Assembly: GCF_001665395.1 (NCBI RefSeq)
Contig: NZ_LZSG01000011.1
Span: 1 to 64,000, forward strand
Reading direction: 5' to 3'
DNA: 64,000 nucleotides
Source of the DNA: Mycobacterium sp. 1164966.3
Lineage (GTDB): Bacteria; Actinomycetota; Actinomycetes; Mycobacteriales; Mycobacteriaceae
Made by a program: the position numbers and the translations under genes. Of the stretch, positions 34,014 through 44,369 are shown piece by piece. Within the stretch, counting starts at the first letter, position 1; the number at the start of each line of letters is the position of its first letter. The notes beneath the pieces were generated by a model that was given only the letters and a program-made list of their open reading frames with translations, was not told the origin of the DNA and made no database searches.

Positions 34014-35579
34014 TCAATGCCCAAACGTGCTTTTGGTCTTGCTGATGGCGACATCCACTCCGAGCCGCAAGAGGAAATCCGCACACCGCTCGCCGATCAT
34101 AATTGAGGGAGCATTCGTGTTCGCGCGGGGTATCTCGGGTAGCGCCGACGCGTCGGCTACCCGAAGGTTGTCCACCCCGCGAACGCGTAGCTTCTCGTCA
34201 AGCGGGCTGTCGGCGTCCCTGCCCATCGCCACGGTGCACGCCGGATGGCTGGTGGTTTGCGCGGTGTTCCTGATGCAGGCCTCGAGATCCTCGCCGTAGC
34301 CCGGAAGAAGCTCACGCTCGACGGCTGCTGCGATCGGCTCAGTGCCGATGATGTCGCGAGTGCGCTGAACCGCGCGGACAAGTGCGTCGACATCATCGCG
34401 ATCGCTGAGTAGGTTCATCCGAATCGCCGGTGGTACAGCGGGATCCGATGCACGAATCAAAACGCTTCCGCGGCTCTTCGGTGTCCAATACGAGTGCCCG
34501 ACCGACAGCGCGGGCGCAAATCTTCCCCCACGAGGTTTGGCCCTGGCGTCGGCCGGGGTGAAGATCAGCTGAACGTCGCACGCCGGGGCTTCGACCGTCG
34601 AGCGGATATGGGCCAGCGCCTCCCCACCGTTACTGGCCAGCTTCCCACTGCGACGTAACAGCCACTGCAGCAACCATTTTGGGTTCGCGACGTCCGAGAG
34701 GCCGACATAACCGGGCAGGAGGGACCATACGGCCCAAAACAACGGGTGGTCAGTCAAGCCCTTACCGACGCGGGGACTGTCGACTAGCGGGGTGACCCCC
34801 ACCCGTCGCAGGTGATCCGCTGGACCGACGCCCGAAAGCTGCAGCAGCTGTGGCGTGCCGAATGCGCCGGTACTCAGGACGATCTCGTGGTCGGCAAAAG
34901 CCTGGTGCATCCGTCCGCGGCGACGGTATTCGATTCCGACGGCACGACCGTCGCGAATGATCACGCGGTTGACCAAAGCCTTGGTGACGACCGTGAGGTT
35001 GTCCTGGCCCCGGAGGTAGCCACGCGCCGTGCTCCAGCGTTGACCCTGGTAAATGTTGACCGGCGTTATCGCCGCACCGTCGAGCTCTGGTCCGCTGACG
35101 TCGTCGCTGATCGCGACACCCGCGGCCCGCGCTGCGGCGACGAAACGATGAGACAGTTCATCGGGGTATGGCGAGCGGGTGATGTGCATCGAACCGAGCT
35201 CGATCCGATCGAACACCGGCGCCACGTCATTCCAGCCCCAACCGGCTAGCTGCCAGCCGTCGTAGTCGAGATTGCTGCCCTTGACCCAGAACATGGCGTT
35301 CATCGCACTACAGCCGCCGAGGACACGGCCGCGCGGTTGCGCGATCCGGCGGTTGGCGCAGCCGTACTCCGGTTCGGTCTCGTACGCCCAGTCCAGCGAA
35401 GTCCCGTACTGCATGGACGCGATCAGCGGCACCCGGATCGTGAACCGTCGATCGGAGCCGCCGGCTTCGATCAGCAGCACACGTGCCGTCGACTCGGTTG
35501 CCAATCGCCCGGCGACCGCGCAACCCGCCGAGCCGGCGCCGACCACGATGAAGTCGTATCCCGTGATGGTTTTCGTCAT
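34014..35579 (-). CDS. GMC-family FAD oxidoreductase
   Basis: The 521-residue flavoenzyme has the N-terminal FAD loop YDFIVVGAGSAGCAVAGRLA, PRGRVLGGCSAMNAM (GMC signature 1), STGAFGTPQLLQLSGVGP (signature 2) and C-terminal TSHPACTVAMG with catalytic-type His and ASALPEIPRANTNAPSIMIGE. It oxidises an alcohol of unknown type. The ATG at 35579 is chosen because it gives the usual N-terminus; the SD is weak. Confidence 0.88.
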   Translation of the reverse strand: MTKTITGYDFIVVGAGSAGCAVAGRLATESTARVLLIEAGGSDRRFTIRVPLIASMQYGTSLDWAYETEPEYGCANRRIAQPRGRVLGGCSAMNAMFWVKGSNLDYDGWQLAGWGWNDVAPVFDRIELGSMHITRSPYPDELSHRFVAAARAAGVAISDDVSGPELDGAAITPVNIYQGQRWSTARGYLRGQDNLTVVTKALVNRVIIRDGRAVGIEYRRRGRMHQAFADHEIVLSTGAFGTPQLLQLSGVGPADHLRRVGVTPLVDSPRVGKGLTDHPLFWAVWSLLPGYVGLSDVANPKWLLQWLLRRSGKLASNGGEALAHIRSTVEAPACDVQLIFTPADARAKPRGGRFAPALSVGHSYWTPKSRGSVLIRASDPAVPPAIRMNLLSDRDDVDALVRAVQRTRDIIGTEPIAAAVERELLPGYGEDLEACIRNTAQTTSHPACTVAMGRDADSPLDEKLRVRGVDNLRVADASALPEIPRANTNAPSIMIGERCADFLLRLGVDVAISKTKSTFGH

Positions 35580-35718
35580 GCGCCGACTATCCGGCGGCGC
35601 CGCAGGGCGAACCATCGGCCAATCCGCCTAAATCATCGGTGGCCCGATGCGTATGTACGCATGCCCACGCTCAAACCTTTGGCGATTTCGCTGATGTTTC
35701 GGCGATAGACCTCAACGC

Positions 35719-38700
35719 ATGCTGGCTAGCATGAACGAAACTAGCTGGAAGAGCCTGGACATGAGCGAGCTTCCGACTGGAACGGTCACGTTGCTGCTGG
35801 CCGATGTCGAAGGTTCGACGCGGTTGTGGCAGACCCAGCCTGACGCGATGAAGGCCGCTGTCGAGCGCCTCGACCGGACATTGGCCGCAGCCGTCGCCGC
35901 GCATCACGGTGTACGACCTGTCGAGCAAGGCGAAGGTGACAGCTTCGTGATCGCGTTCTCCCGTGCCGCCGACGCGGTGGCATGCGCACTCGACTTGCAG
36001 CAGGCACCGCTGGCACCGATCAAGCTGCGCATCGGCGTGCACACCGGCGACGTGCAACTGCGCGACGAAGGCAACTACATCGGTTCGACGATCAATCGCA
36101 CCGCGCGGCTGCGCGACCTCGCTCATGGTGATCAGACCGTATTGTCCGGTGCAACGGAGCTGCTGGTCGTCGATCAGCTTCCCGCCGCCGTCGCGCTTAC
36201 CGACCTGGGATCGCATCCGCTACGGGACTTTTCGCGGCCAGAGCGAGTCTTTCAGCTGTGTCATCCAGACCTGTGCAACGAGTTTCCACCCCTTCGGATT
36301 ACGAATGCCCCTGCGGCGCATAACCTTCCGGCCCAGCTGACCAGCTTCGTCGGTCGCGGCGCGCAGATGGCGAGGGTGATGGAGCTGCTGGACACCGACC
36401 GGCTCGTGACGCTGACGGGTGCCGGCGGCGCGGGAAAGACCCGATTGGCGGTGGAAGTCGCAGCCGCGCTGACAGGTCGCACTCCCGACGGAGTCTGGTA
36501 TGTCGACCTGGCTCCGATCACCCATCCCGACGTCGTACCCGTCGCCGTGGCACGTGCGTTGGGCCTGCCCGATGCGCCGGGGCGCTCAACGGGCGACACG
36601 CTGGTACGGTTCATCTCCCGCCGACGACTGCTGATTGTGTTCGACAATTGTGAACATCTGCTGGACGCGAGCGCTTCGCTTGCATCTGAAATGCTCAGTG
36701 CATGCACCGAATTGAGGCTTCTGACCACGAGCCGGGAACCACTCGGGATCCCCGGTGAGGTGACGTTCGTGGTGCCGTCGCTGTCGCTGACCGACGAGGC
36801 GATCGAGCTGTTCACAGACCGCGCCCGCCGCACGCAACCCGACTTCGAAATCGGCGAGGACAATGCGGCGACGGTGACGGAGATCTGTCGGCGACTTGAC
36901 GGCATGCCGCTGGCGATCGAACTTGCCGCCGCCCGGGTGCGGGCGCTGACGCTCGACGAGATCCTTGCCGGACTACACGACCGCTTCCGACTGTTGGCAG
37001 GCGGCGCGCGTAGGGCGGTGCGCCGTCAGCAGACATTGCACGCTTCAGTGGATTGGTCGCATGCGCTGTTGACCGAGACCGAGCGGGTGTTGTTTCGCCG
37101 GCTGGCAGTGTTCCTGGGTGGCTTCGACCTTGATGCCGCACACGCAATAGCCGGTGACGAAGGCAGTGAGCGCTATCAGGTCCTCGACCAACTCACCCTA
37201 CTGGTCGACAAATCGCTGCTGGTCACCGAAAACCAAGGCGGCCGAACGCGATACCGCTTACTGGAGACTGTGCGCCAGTACGCGCTGGAGAAGCTCGGCG
37301 ATTCCGGCGAAACCGATTTGGCAGGCGGCCGGCATCGCGACTACTACACGGCGATGGCAGCTGAACTCGACTCACCGACCGACGCCGGCCATGCGCGGCG
37401 GCTAGCTCAGGCGTTGGTCGAGTTCGACAACCTGAGAAGCGCATTTGCCTGGAGTCTCGAAAACTCCGACACCACAACCGCGCTGAGGCTTGCCGCGTCG
37501 CTGCAGCCGGTGTGGTTTTCGCGATGGCGTATCCGGGAAGGGCTCGGTTGGCTCGACGCGGCCCTGGCCGCCGCAACCGAAGCCGATGACGATCAGCCGC
37601 CGGCACGGGTGCGAGCGCTCGCCGACAAAGCGCTACTGCTTGCGTACGTCGGTTCCACCGCGGGTGCGGCGGTCGCCGACGAGGCGCTTGCCCGGGCCCG
37701 CGAGATCGCAGACCCGGCCCTTGTCATGCGTGCCTCATTGCCCACGGTTTCGTCTATGCCCACGACTTCGAGGTCGCTGGGTCGGATTTCGATGAGGCCG
37801 GCAACCTCGCGCGCGAACTCGATGATCGGTGGCGGCTCAGTCAGATTCTCGGCTGGCATGTAGTGGCCGCGATGAGCGTAGGGGACCACGTCTCGATGAG
37901 TGCGGTGGCCGGCGAAGGCTACGAACTTGCCGAGACGATCGGCGATGACTTCAACAGCCGTCTGTGCCGGTTGGCGCTGGCGAACACCCACACCGATCGA
38001 GGCCAGCCAACGCAGGCTATCGCCCCGCTGCGCGACGTCCTCGCCGAAGCGACCGCCGCGCATGATCCGTTCTGCAGAGTGTCCGCCCTTTTGGGCCTGA
38101 CTTTTGCGTTGGCGTGGTGCGGCGACGTCGACGATGCGAAGGCCGCGGCGGATGCGTACCTGAATGACCAGACGGACCTCGGCGACCTCGCCGACCATTT
38201 CGGGTACTCGGTGCTCGGCCTTGTCAACCTGACGGCGGGCGATGCGAGAGCGGCTCTCGAAGCCTACGAAGCAGCGCTGCTGCGTACACCGCTGACGCGG
38301 GCAACGATGCTTTCCTATGGGGTCATCGCGTTGCCGCTGTTGGCCTGCGGCGAGCTCACAGCAGCCCGACGCCGGGCCGACGAGGTGGTCGCGATGTCGA
38401 ACGGCGTTTCACTTGTCGCGGCACTTTCCTCTCGGGCCCGCGTCGGGATCGCGCAGGGGGAGCTGGAGCAGGCCAACCTTGACGCTCGCGACGCGCTCGA
38501 TGTTGCGGTCGAAACGCATGGCTACATGACCGTTCCGGATGCGTTCGAATGCCTCGCCTATGTCGCGGCGGAAGCGGAAAATCGTCGAGAAGCTGCGCGC
38601 CTACTTGGCGCGGCAGATGCCGCTCGGCAGCAGACGGGTGTCGCTCGATTCAGGATATTCGAGGCAGACTATGAACACCTACTCACGACTCTCCGAGATC

Positions 38701-39005
38701 ATCTGAGCGACAGCGACTTCCGTGCCGCATGGGATGAGGGTGCCTCGCTGACCATCGAGGAAGCCATCGCCTATGTTCGCCGAGGTCGCGGAGAGCGCAA
38801 GCGCGTCAGCAGCGGTTGGGCGTCGCTCACCCGAGCCGAACTCGACGTGGTGCGATTGGTCGGCGAAGGACTGGACAATAAGAGCATTGCCGCACGGCTG
38901 TTCGTCTCCCCACGCACGGTCCAAGCCCATCTCACGCACGTTTACACGAAAATGGGCCTGACCTCGCGCGTGCAGCTCGCCCAGGAGGCTGCCAAGCACG
39001 GCTGA
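35719..39005 (+). pseudogene. Frameshifted cyclase/NB-ARC/TPR/LuxR regulator
   Basis: Two adjacent frames (35719-37863 and a -1 frame running from about 37740 to 39005) together spell one regulator of about 1,095 aa like Rv0386, Rv1358 and Rv2488c. It has a class III cyclase domain, NB-ARC ATPase (GAGGAGKTRL, IVFDNCEHLL), TPR-like repeats and a C-terminal LuxR HTH (LTRAELDVVRLVGEGLDNKSIAARLFVSPRTVQ). One net base is missing between about 37725 and 37742, giving a terminator at 37863; translation in the -1 frame continues the expected sequence without stop. The cyclase domain is degenerate: D29 is kept, but the second metal Asp is E72 and the adenine-specifying Lys is Val. Confidence 0.8.
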
Positions 39006-39103
39006 ATTCCGCCCGAATTCGAGCATCCCGCACATATCGGCGTGGTGAACGTGCATTCTGTTTGCTGAAGACAGCAAATCGAGCGTGTGTGGCAAGAGGC
39101 AAC

Positions 39104-39583
39104 ATGACGACGAAAGTCAGGATTGTCATCGCCTTCTCGATCTGCGCTGTTGTTCCGATGGGTCTCAGCGCGGTCGCTGAAAACGTCGCGCGCGCAGACG
39201 ATTTGGGGACCGCGGTGCACAGTGGCGTCAACCGGCTTCGCCAGACATGCGGAGGAATCGGCGACGACCCGCGGTTGACAGTGGCGGCGCAGCGCCACGC
39301 CAACGACATGCTGAGAAACGGTCTGGACGGCCATACCGGATCGGACGGCTCTTCACCGCAGATGCGGATCGCGGATGCTGGTTACACCAGGGTCGGCCGC
39401 ACCGGCGAGATCGTCTACTGGGGCACCGGATCCGCCGCGACTCCAAGCGCCGCGCTCGACTGGTGGATGGGAAGCCCTGCACACCGAGCGATCATCCTGA
39501 ACTGCGCATTCAACGCAGGCGGCTTCGCCACCTCTTGGGACGGCAACAAGATGACCGCCGTCGGCGACTTCGCAGGGCCGTGA
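39104..39583 (+). CDS. Secreted CAP/SCP-domain protein
   Basis: The 159-residue protein has a signal peptide (about residues 1-31, ending NVARADD) and a CAP (SCP/PR1) domain: NRLRQTCGGIGDDPRLTVAAQRHANDML, HTGSDGSSPQMRIADAGY, and WMGSPAHRAIILNCAFNAGGFA. Single Cys pairs may form a disulfide. The ATG at 39104 follows AAGAGGC. Its stop overlaps the start of the cyclase/NB-ARC gene (GTGA). Confidence 0.85.
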   Translation: MTTKVRIVIAFSICAVVPMGLSAVAENVARADDLGTAVHSGVNRLRQTCGGIGDDPRLTVAAQRHANDMLRNGLDGHTGSDGSSPQMRIADAGYTRVGRTGEIVYWGTGSAATPSAALDWWMGSPAHRAIILNCAFNAGGFATSWDGNKMTAVGDFAGP

Positions 39584-42252
39584 AAGCCACACCGGGCGGC
39601 CAGCCTTCCGGGGTCGTGACGTTTCTGTTCACTGATATCGAGGGTTCGACACCTCGGTGGGAAGCAGACGCGGATGGCATGCGGGAGGCGCTGGCCGTTC
39701 ATGACGAGGTATTGCACTCGGTGATCGAGAAACATGACGGTTGGTTGTTCAAGCACACCGGCGACGGGGTGTGCGCCGCGTTCGCGTCACCAAAGTGTGC
39801 GGTGGATGCTGCGGTCGCGGCCCAGCGGGAACTGAGTTTGCCAGTGCGGATGGGGCTGGCGACCGGTGAGGCTGAGCTGCGGGACGGGGACTACTTCGGT
39901 GCGGTAGTCAACCGAGCGGCCCGAGTAATGGCGGCAGGCCACGGCGGCCAGGTCCTACTGGCTGATTCGACAGCCGTTCTGCTCGACGGAGTAGACCTGG
40001 CCGATCTGGGACCGCGAAGGCTGCGTGGTGTGCCCATGCCGGTCAAGGTATTTCAAGTCCGGGCGCAGGGACTGCGCACGGAGTTTCCGCCGCTTCGGGC
40101 GCTGGATACGACGCCTGGAAATCTGAGACCTGCGACCTCGAGCTTGATTGGGCGCGAGTCGGAGGTCGCCGAGATCAGAAATGCGGTGCGGTCCCACCGG
40201 GTGGTGACGCTGACCGGCGTTGGCGGAGTGGGCAAGACGCGCCTGGCGTTGGAGGTAGCGACGCGGCTGGCCGATGAGTTTCCCGACGGCGTCTGGATTT
40301 TCGAGTTGGCCGCGGTCACCGATCCGGCAGCAGTGCCGGATGCAGTGTCATCAGTGCTCGGCATCACCCAGCAGCCCGACAAGACCGTGAGCGACTCGGT
40401 GGCGGCAGCATTGGAGGGCCGAGTCCGGCTGTTGGTGATCGACAACTGCGAACACGTTCTCGACGCCGCCGCCGACCTGATCGAAGCCATTCTCACGCAT
40501 TCCGCGACAGTGACGGTCCTGGCCACCAGCCGAGAAGCATTACGAATCACCGACGAGCACTCATGGCCCGTCCCCTCGCTGGAGGTCGATGCGGGAACCG
40601 ACTCTGCCGCAGTATCCCTATTCGTCGAACGCTCGCAAGCTGTTTCGCCGCGATTCTCGCTCGGAAACGCCGATGAAGCTACGGCGGTGGTGGATATATG
40701 CAATCAACTCGACGGCATCCCGTTGGCTATCGAGCTAGCCGCCTCACGCATGGCGTCGATGACCCCGAGAGAAATGCGAAACCGTCTCAGTCAGCGGTTC
40801 CGGCTCTTGGTCGGATCACGACGCGGACTAGAACGACACCAAACATTGCGCCAGGCGGTCGCATGGTCCTACGACCTTCTCGAAGAGAACGAAAAGACAC
40901 TGCTGGACTACTGTTCGGTCTTCGCCGGCGGATTTGACCTCCAAAGCGCCTGCGCCATATCGGGTTCCGACGACGACCTCGCCGTACTCGATCAACTGGA
41001 TGCCCTCGTGCGCAAATCGCTTGTCGTGGCTGATCGGTTGTCAGGGAAGACGCGGTTTTCGATGCTCGAGACGATTCGTCAGTTTTCCGAGGAACAACTC
41101 GTCGCCCAAGGCGCGGCTACTGAGGTCCGGGCCGCGCATGCCCGTTACTTCGCCGGGAAAGTGGTTGAGGTTTTCGCAGTATGGGACAGCCCGCGCCAGA
41201 GACAGGCTTATGACTGGTTTACCGTCGAGCTGGCCAATATGCGCACTGCCTTCCGGTGGGCAGCAGACCACAACGACCTCGATGTAGCGATCTCCGTTGC
41301 GACGCATGCCATGGTGCTCGGCCTGATGATCGAAAATTACGAACCAATCGCCTGGGCCGACGAGCTTATCGAGCGCGCTCGCATTACCGACCACTCTCAG
41401 CTCGCATCCCTCTACATGATGGCGGCGGCGTACTGGATGGTGGGCCGGGTGGAGGAGGCAGTTCGCTATAGCGAAGCCGGTCAGAGGCTCCTCCTCGCCG
41501 GGAGTAGGGCATCACCGCCGGGATTTGAGAGCTGGCTTGGCGGGGTGCACAACTTCACGGGTGAGCCCGAGCGCGTAGTTGAATGGTGCCGCGGCCTACT
41601 AGCGCGCATTGCGGATCCGTATGCCTTGACCACTACGGGCCTCGTCGTCGCATATATGCGAGCCGGTGCCCATGCGGAGGCCATCGCCGTCGCAAATCAC
41701 CTCATCGAGAAGATCAACACCATCGCGAATCCGTGGGCGGTGTCGTATGCACTGATGATCTACGGGATGGCCTGTTGCGACGCCGATCCGACGCGTGCGC
41801 GCGATGCTCTACGCCGAGGTTTGGCAATCGCGCAGGAAAGCGGTAACCGTTACAACGTTTCTCATCTCGCGAATGTGCTTGGTCGTCTCGAGGCCAGGCA
41901 CGGAGACCCAGTGGCCGCACTCGATAACCTCGCCCTCGCCATCCGTAACTACCATGACTCGGGCAACACCATCGTTGTGAAGGTCCCCTTAGCTGCCCTT
42001 GTGGCGCTCCTGGACAAGATTGGACGCTACGAACCTGCCGCACGCATCGCTGGTTCTGCGTCGAATCCCGTCACTCAAGCTTGGATACCCGAGATCAACG
42101 CTGCGATCGCACACCTTCGTGAGGTGCTCGGCGCTTCAAACTATGAATCGCTAGCCTGCAGCGGTGAGGCGATGACCACCGCCGCGATGGCGGCTTATGC
42201 CTACGACCAAATCGACCAGGCCCGAGCAGAGCTGAAGACCGATTCGCAATAG
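39580..42252 (+). CDS. Adenylate-cyclase/NB-ARC/TPR signalling protein, no HTH
   Basis: The 890-residue protein has a class III cyclase domain with FTDIEGST (D19), K58 and GDG (D62), and NRAAR, i.e. a complete adenylate-cyclase site. NB-ARC ATPase follows (GVGGVGKTRLALE; LLVIDNCEHVL), then helical repeats. It lacks the LuxR HTH of its neighbour. Start GTG at 39580 overlaps the CAP gene stop. Possibly makes cAMP under control of the ATPase switch. Confidence 0.85.
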   Translation: MKATPGGQPSGVVTFLFTDIEGSTPRWEADADGMREALAVHDEVLHSVIEKHDGWLFKHTGDGVCAAFASPKCAVDAAVAAQRELSLPVRMGLATGEAELRDGDYFGAVVNRAARVMAAGHGGQVLLADSTAVLLDGVDLADLGPRRLRGVPMPVKVFQVRAQGLRTEFPPLRALDTTPGNLRPATSSLIGRESEVAEIRNAVRSHRVVTLTGVGGVGKTRLALEVATRLADEFPDGVWIFELAAVTDPAAVPDAVSSVLGITQQPDKTVSDSVAAALEGRVRLLVIDNCEHVLDAAADLIEAILTHSATVTVLATSREALRITDEHSWPVPSLEVDAGTDSAAVSLFVERSQAVSPRFSLGNADEATAVVDICNQLDGIPLAIELAASRMASMTPREMRNRLSQRFRLLVGSRRGLERHQTLRQAVAWSYDLLEENEKTLLDYCSVFAGGFDLQSACAISGSDDDLAVLDQLDALVRKSLVVADRLSGKTRFSMLETIRQFSEEQLVAQGAATEVRAAHARYFAGKVVEVFAVWDSPRQRQAYDWFTVELANMRTAFRWAADHNDLDVAISVATHAMVLGLMIENYEPIAWADELIERARITDHSQLASLYMMAAAYWMVGRVEEAVRYSEAGQRLLLAGSRASPPGFESWLGGVHNFTGEPERVVEWCRGLLARIADPYALTTTGLVVAYMRAGAHAEAIAVANHLIEKINTIANPWAVSYALMIYGMACCDADPTRARDALRRGLAIAQESGNRYNVSHLANVLGRLEARHGDPVAALDNLALAIRNYHDSGNTIVVKVPLAALVALLDKIGRYEPAARIAGSASNPVTQAWIPEINAAIAHLREVLGASNYESLACSGEAMTTAAMAAYAYDQIDQARAELKTDSQ

Positions 42253-42362
42253 AGCACATACGTGAGGGCGTCCGAGCCGAATCTCTGGCGCCTCTTGCCG
42301 ACCGGCAGCTCGTATGCTAAACGAACCCCTTTGGGGGCGTCAGGCCCGAGGAGGCGTGCGCG

Positions 42363-42935
42363 ATGAAAAGATTCATCAGTCACTCCTGCCACCAGGAAGC
42401 AGCCGTGGGATACCGGCGCATTCTCATTGCGGCTGCGTTTGCTGCGTTGATCGCCGAGGTCGGAATTGTCGTGTCGGCGACGGACGAGCCGGGCACCGCG
42501 CCTGCCGGCACCGGCGCGGCGAGCTTCTCGCTCGTTGCGAGCGATTCGGAAACGCCGGAGCCGACGGCCTCAACGCTGGCACCCGAAACCGCACCGCCGC
42601 CGGCGGCGGCGCCCCCAAGGGCAGCGCCTCCGCCTCCGCCGCCTCCGCCGCCTTCAGAGCTCAGGCTGTGGTACGGCGACCCGTCGCCCAATGGGATACC
42701 TGCCTTCGTCGCGATCACCAATAACGCAGACAAACCGCCGGTCGGTTGCGTCTATACGGCCGTAGCGGTCGCGGGTCCCGCCACCAAGATCAACTACAAC
42801 GACAGCGTCAATTTCACCGTGACCGGCTCGGCGGAGACGAGGATCGATCGTCGTGGCCCCGCGACAGGGACCACTTGGCACGTCACCATCACCTGCGACA
42901 ACGGCCTGTCGACAAGTCAGGACCACATTTACTGA
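42363..42935 (+). CDS. Proline-rich exported hypothetical protein
   Basis: The 190-residue protein has an N-terminal membrane/signal helix (about 18-39), a Thr/Ala/Pro-rich stretch with a run of prolines (about 75-97) and a C-terminal beta-like domain with two cysteines (PVGCVYTAVAV and HVTITCDNG). The layout suggests an exported cell-wall protein. Family unknown; similar end domains occur in mycobacterial secreted proteins. Confidence 0.7.
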   Translation: MKRFISHSCHQEAAVGYRRILIAAAFAALIAEVGIVVSATDEPGTAPAGTGAASFSLVASDSETPEPTASTLAPETAPPPAAAPPRAAPPPPPPPPPSELRLWYGDPSPNGIPAFVAITNNADKPPVGCVYTAVAVAGPATKINYNDSVNFTVTGSAETRIDRRGPATGTTWHVTITCDNGLSTSQDHIY

Positions 42936-42970
42936 CCCAAGGCGCCATCGGGCAAGCTGCATTACCCCGG

Positions 42971-43007
42971 CCATCACTGGGTATGGCTCGTAACGATGAC
43001 CGTCTAT
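42971..43007. repeat. 37-bp remnant copy of the downstream GT87 gene
   Basis: This stretch repeats, with about four or five mismatches, the DNA at 43998-44034 that encodes the HHWVWLVPMIVY segment of the GT87 gene. It lies in the leader of that gene and is out of any long frame. It suggests a lost paralogue or a recombination scar. Confidence 0.65.
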
Positions 43008-43019
43008 GGGGGGAGCAAG

Positions 43020-44324
43020 ATGCGCGAAGCCGACGCGCAGGAACGGGAAGGGCACTTTCAGTCCGAAGGTCGACAGCTCGAATTCCGATGGTCGACGGTC
43101 GCGATCCTGCTGGTCACAGCCGCCCTTTCCGGTGTGCTGCTGACCACGCTCGTGACGCTCTGGGCGCGCGACGTCGGCCTGCTCGCAGGTGGGTGGGATT
43201 TCTGTATTTACCGCGACGGGGGTCGGCATGCACTCAACGATGTGCCGCTGTACGCGAAGCCGGAATACTGCAAATTCGAATACATCTACCCACCGTTCGC
43301 GGCCCTCTTCTTCGCGCCGTTGGTCTGGTTACCCGACGGCGCAGACAAGTTCATCTGGTTGGTGATAAACGTCGTGCTGCTGGCTGTAGCCGTGATGCTG
43401 TGCTTTCGGATACAGGGCTACCGCATGACCCGGTATCTCGCGGCCGTCTCCGCGCTGCTCGCGATAGCGTGCGCGTTCTTGGAACCGGTGCGCACCACGT
43501 TGTTCTTCGGGCAGATCAACCTGCTGCTGATGCTGATGGTGCTATGGGACGCCGCGCGGGGCGAGCGCAGCCGGTTCAAAGGGATCGGCATCGGGCTCGC
43601 GGCGGGCATCAAGCTCACTCCCGCTTATTTCGTCCTGTACTACCTTCTCTTGCGGCAGTGGCGAGCCGCCGGTGTCGCCTTCGGCACTTTCGTCGCGACA
43701 GTAGGGCTGGGCTGGCTCGTCCTGCCCAATGACTCGTGGCAGTACTGGCACGGAAAGTTCGTCGACTCCAGCCCACTCAATAAAGCCCTCTTCCACGTCG
43801 CCAACCAGTCTGTCCGCGGAGGGATTGCCCGACTCACCATTGCAGTGCCGCCCCCGTGGTTGTGGCTGGGCGCCGACGTGTGCGTGGTGGCGCTCAGCAT
43901 GTGGATCGCCGTGCGCCTGTACCGGCGCGGAGAATCCTTGCTCGCAATCACCGTGGCCGGACTGAGCGCCTCCGCGGTGTCACCGTTCACCTGGAGCCAT
44001 CACTGGGTGTGGCTCGTACCGATGATCGTCTACTTCGTGCATCGGGCACTGAGCAACTCGTGGTGGTGGCTCGGGGTAGCGGCATTGCTGGCGGTGATGG
44101 GTTCATGGGCCCATTCGTTGCCGCACGACCCCGCGCCGCGCATCGGTCTGTACCTGTTCGCGCCCAAACTGGTCGGATGGCAGCCCTTGGAAAACCTCCA
44201 CCTGATCGTCTATGCGGCGCTGCTGGTCGTCGCGGGCCTAGTCGCGAGCCGTTCGTCGAACACCCCGAAAACGCGTGCATACCAGCCACGTTCGACGCGC
44301 TCGCTTCAGGACATCAGGTCGTGA
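43020..44324 (+). CDS. GT87 (PimE-type) polyprenol-phosphate mannosyltransferase-like protein
   Basis: The 434-residue multi-pass protein has about ten helices and the family motifs WDFCIYRDGG (acidic first loop), YPPFAALFFAP, the GQINLLLMLMVLWD block, GLAAGIKLTPAYFVLY and SPFTWSHHWVWLVP. GT87 enzymes add alpha-mannose from polyprenyl-phosphomannose to PIM/LM/LAM outside the membrane. GGGGGGAG sets the ATG at 43020. It has a paralogous fragment just upstream. Confidence 0.82.
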   Translation: MREADAQEREGHFQSEGRQLEFRWSTVAILLVTAALSGVLLTTLVTLWARDVGLLAGGWDFCIYRDGGRHALNDVPLYAKPEYCKFEYIYPPFAALFFAPLVWLPDGADKFIWLVINVVLLAVAVMLCFRIQGYRMTRYLAAVSALLAIACAFLEPVRTTLFFGQINLLLMLMVLWDAARGERSRFKGIGIGLAAGIKLTPAYFVLYYLLLRQWRAAGVAFGTFVATVGLGWLVLPNDSWQYWHGKFVDSSPLNKALFHVANQSVRGGIARLTIAVPPPWLWLGADVCVVALSMWIAVRLYRRGESLLAITVAGLSASAVSPFTWSHHWVWLVPMIVYFVHRALSNSWWWLGVAALLAVMGSWAHSLPHDPAPRIGLYLFAPKLVGWQPLENLHLIVYAALLVVAGLVASRSSNTPKTRAYQPRSTRSLQDIRS

Positions 44325-44369
44325 CGGGCACCTGGCAGGTCACCCCGCCGTCGACGCGGCCCACGACAA

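Noticed and set aside
39247..39579. Extended N-terminus of the cyclase gene through the CAP gene
   Set aside because: The added 111 residues are an out-of-frame, Arg-rich shadow of the CAP gene; GTG 39580 gives a normal cyclase start.
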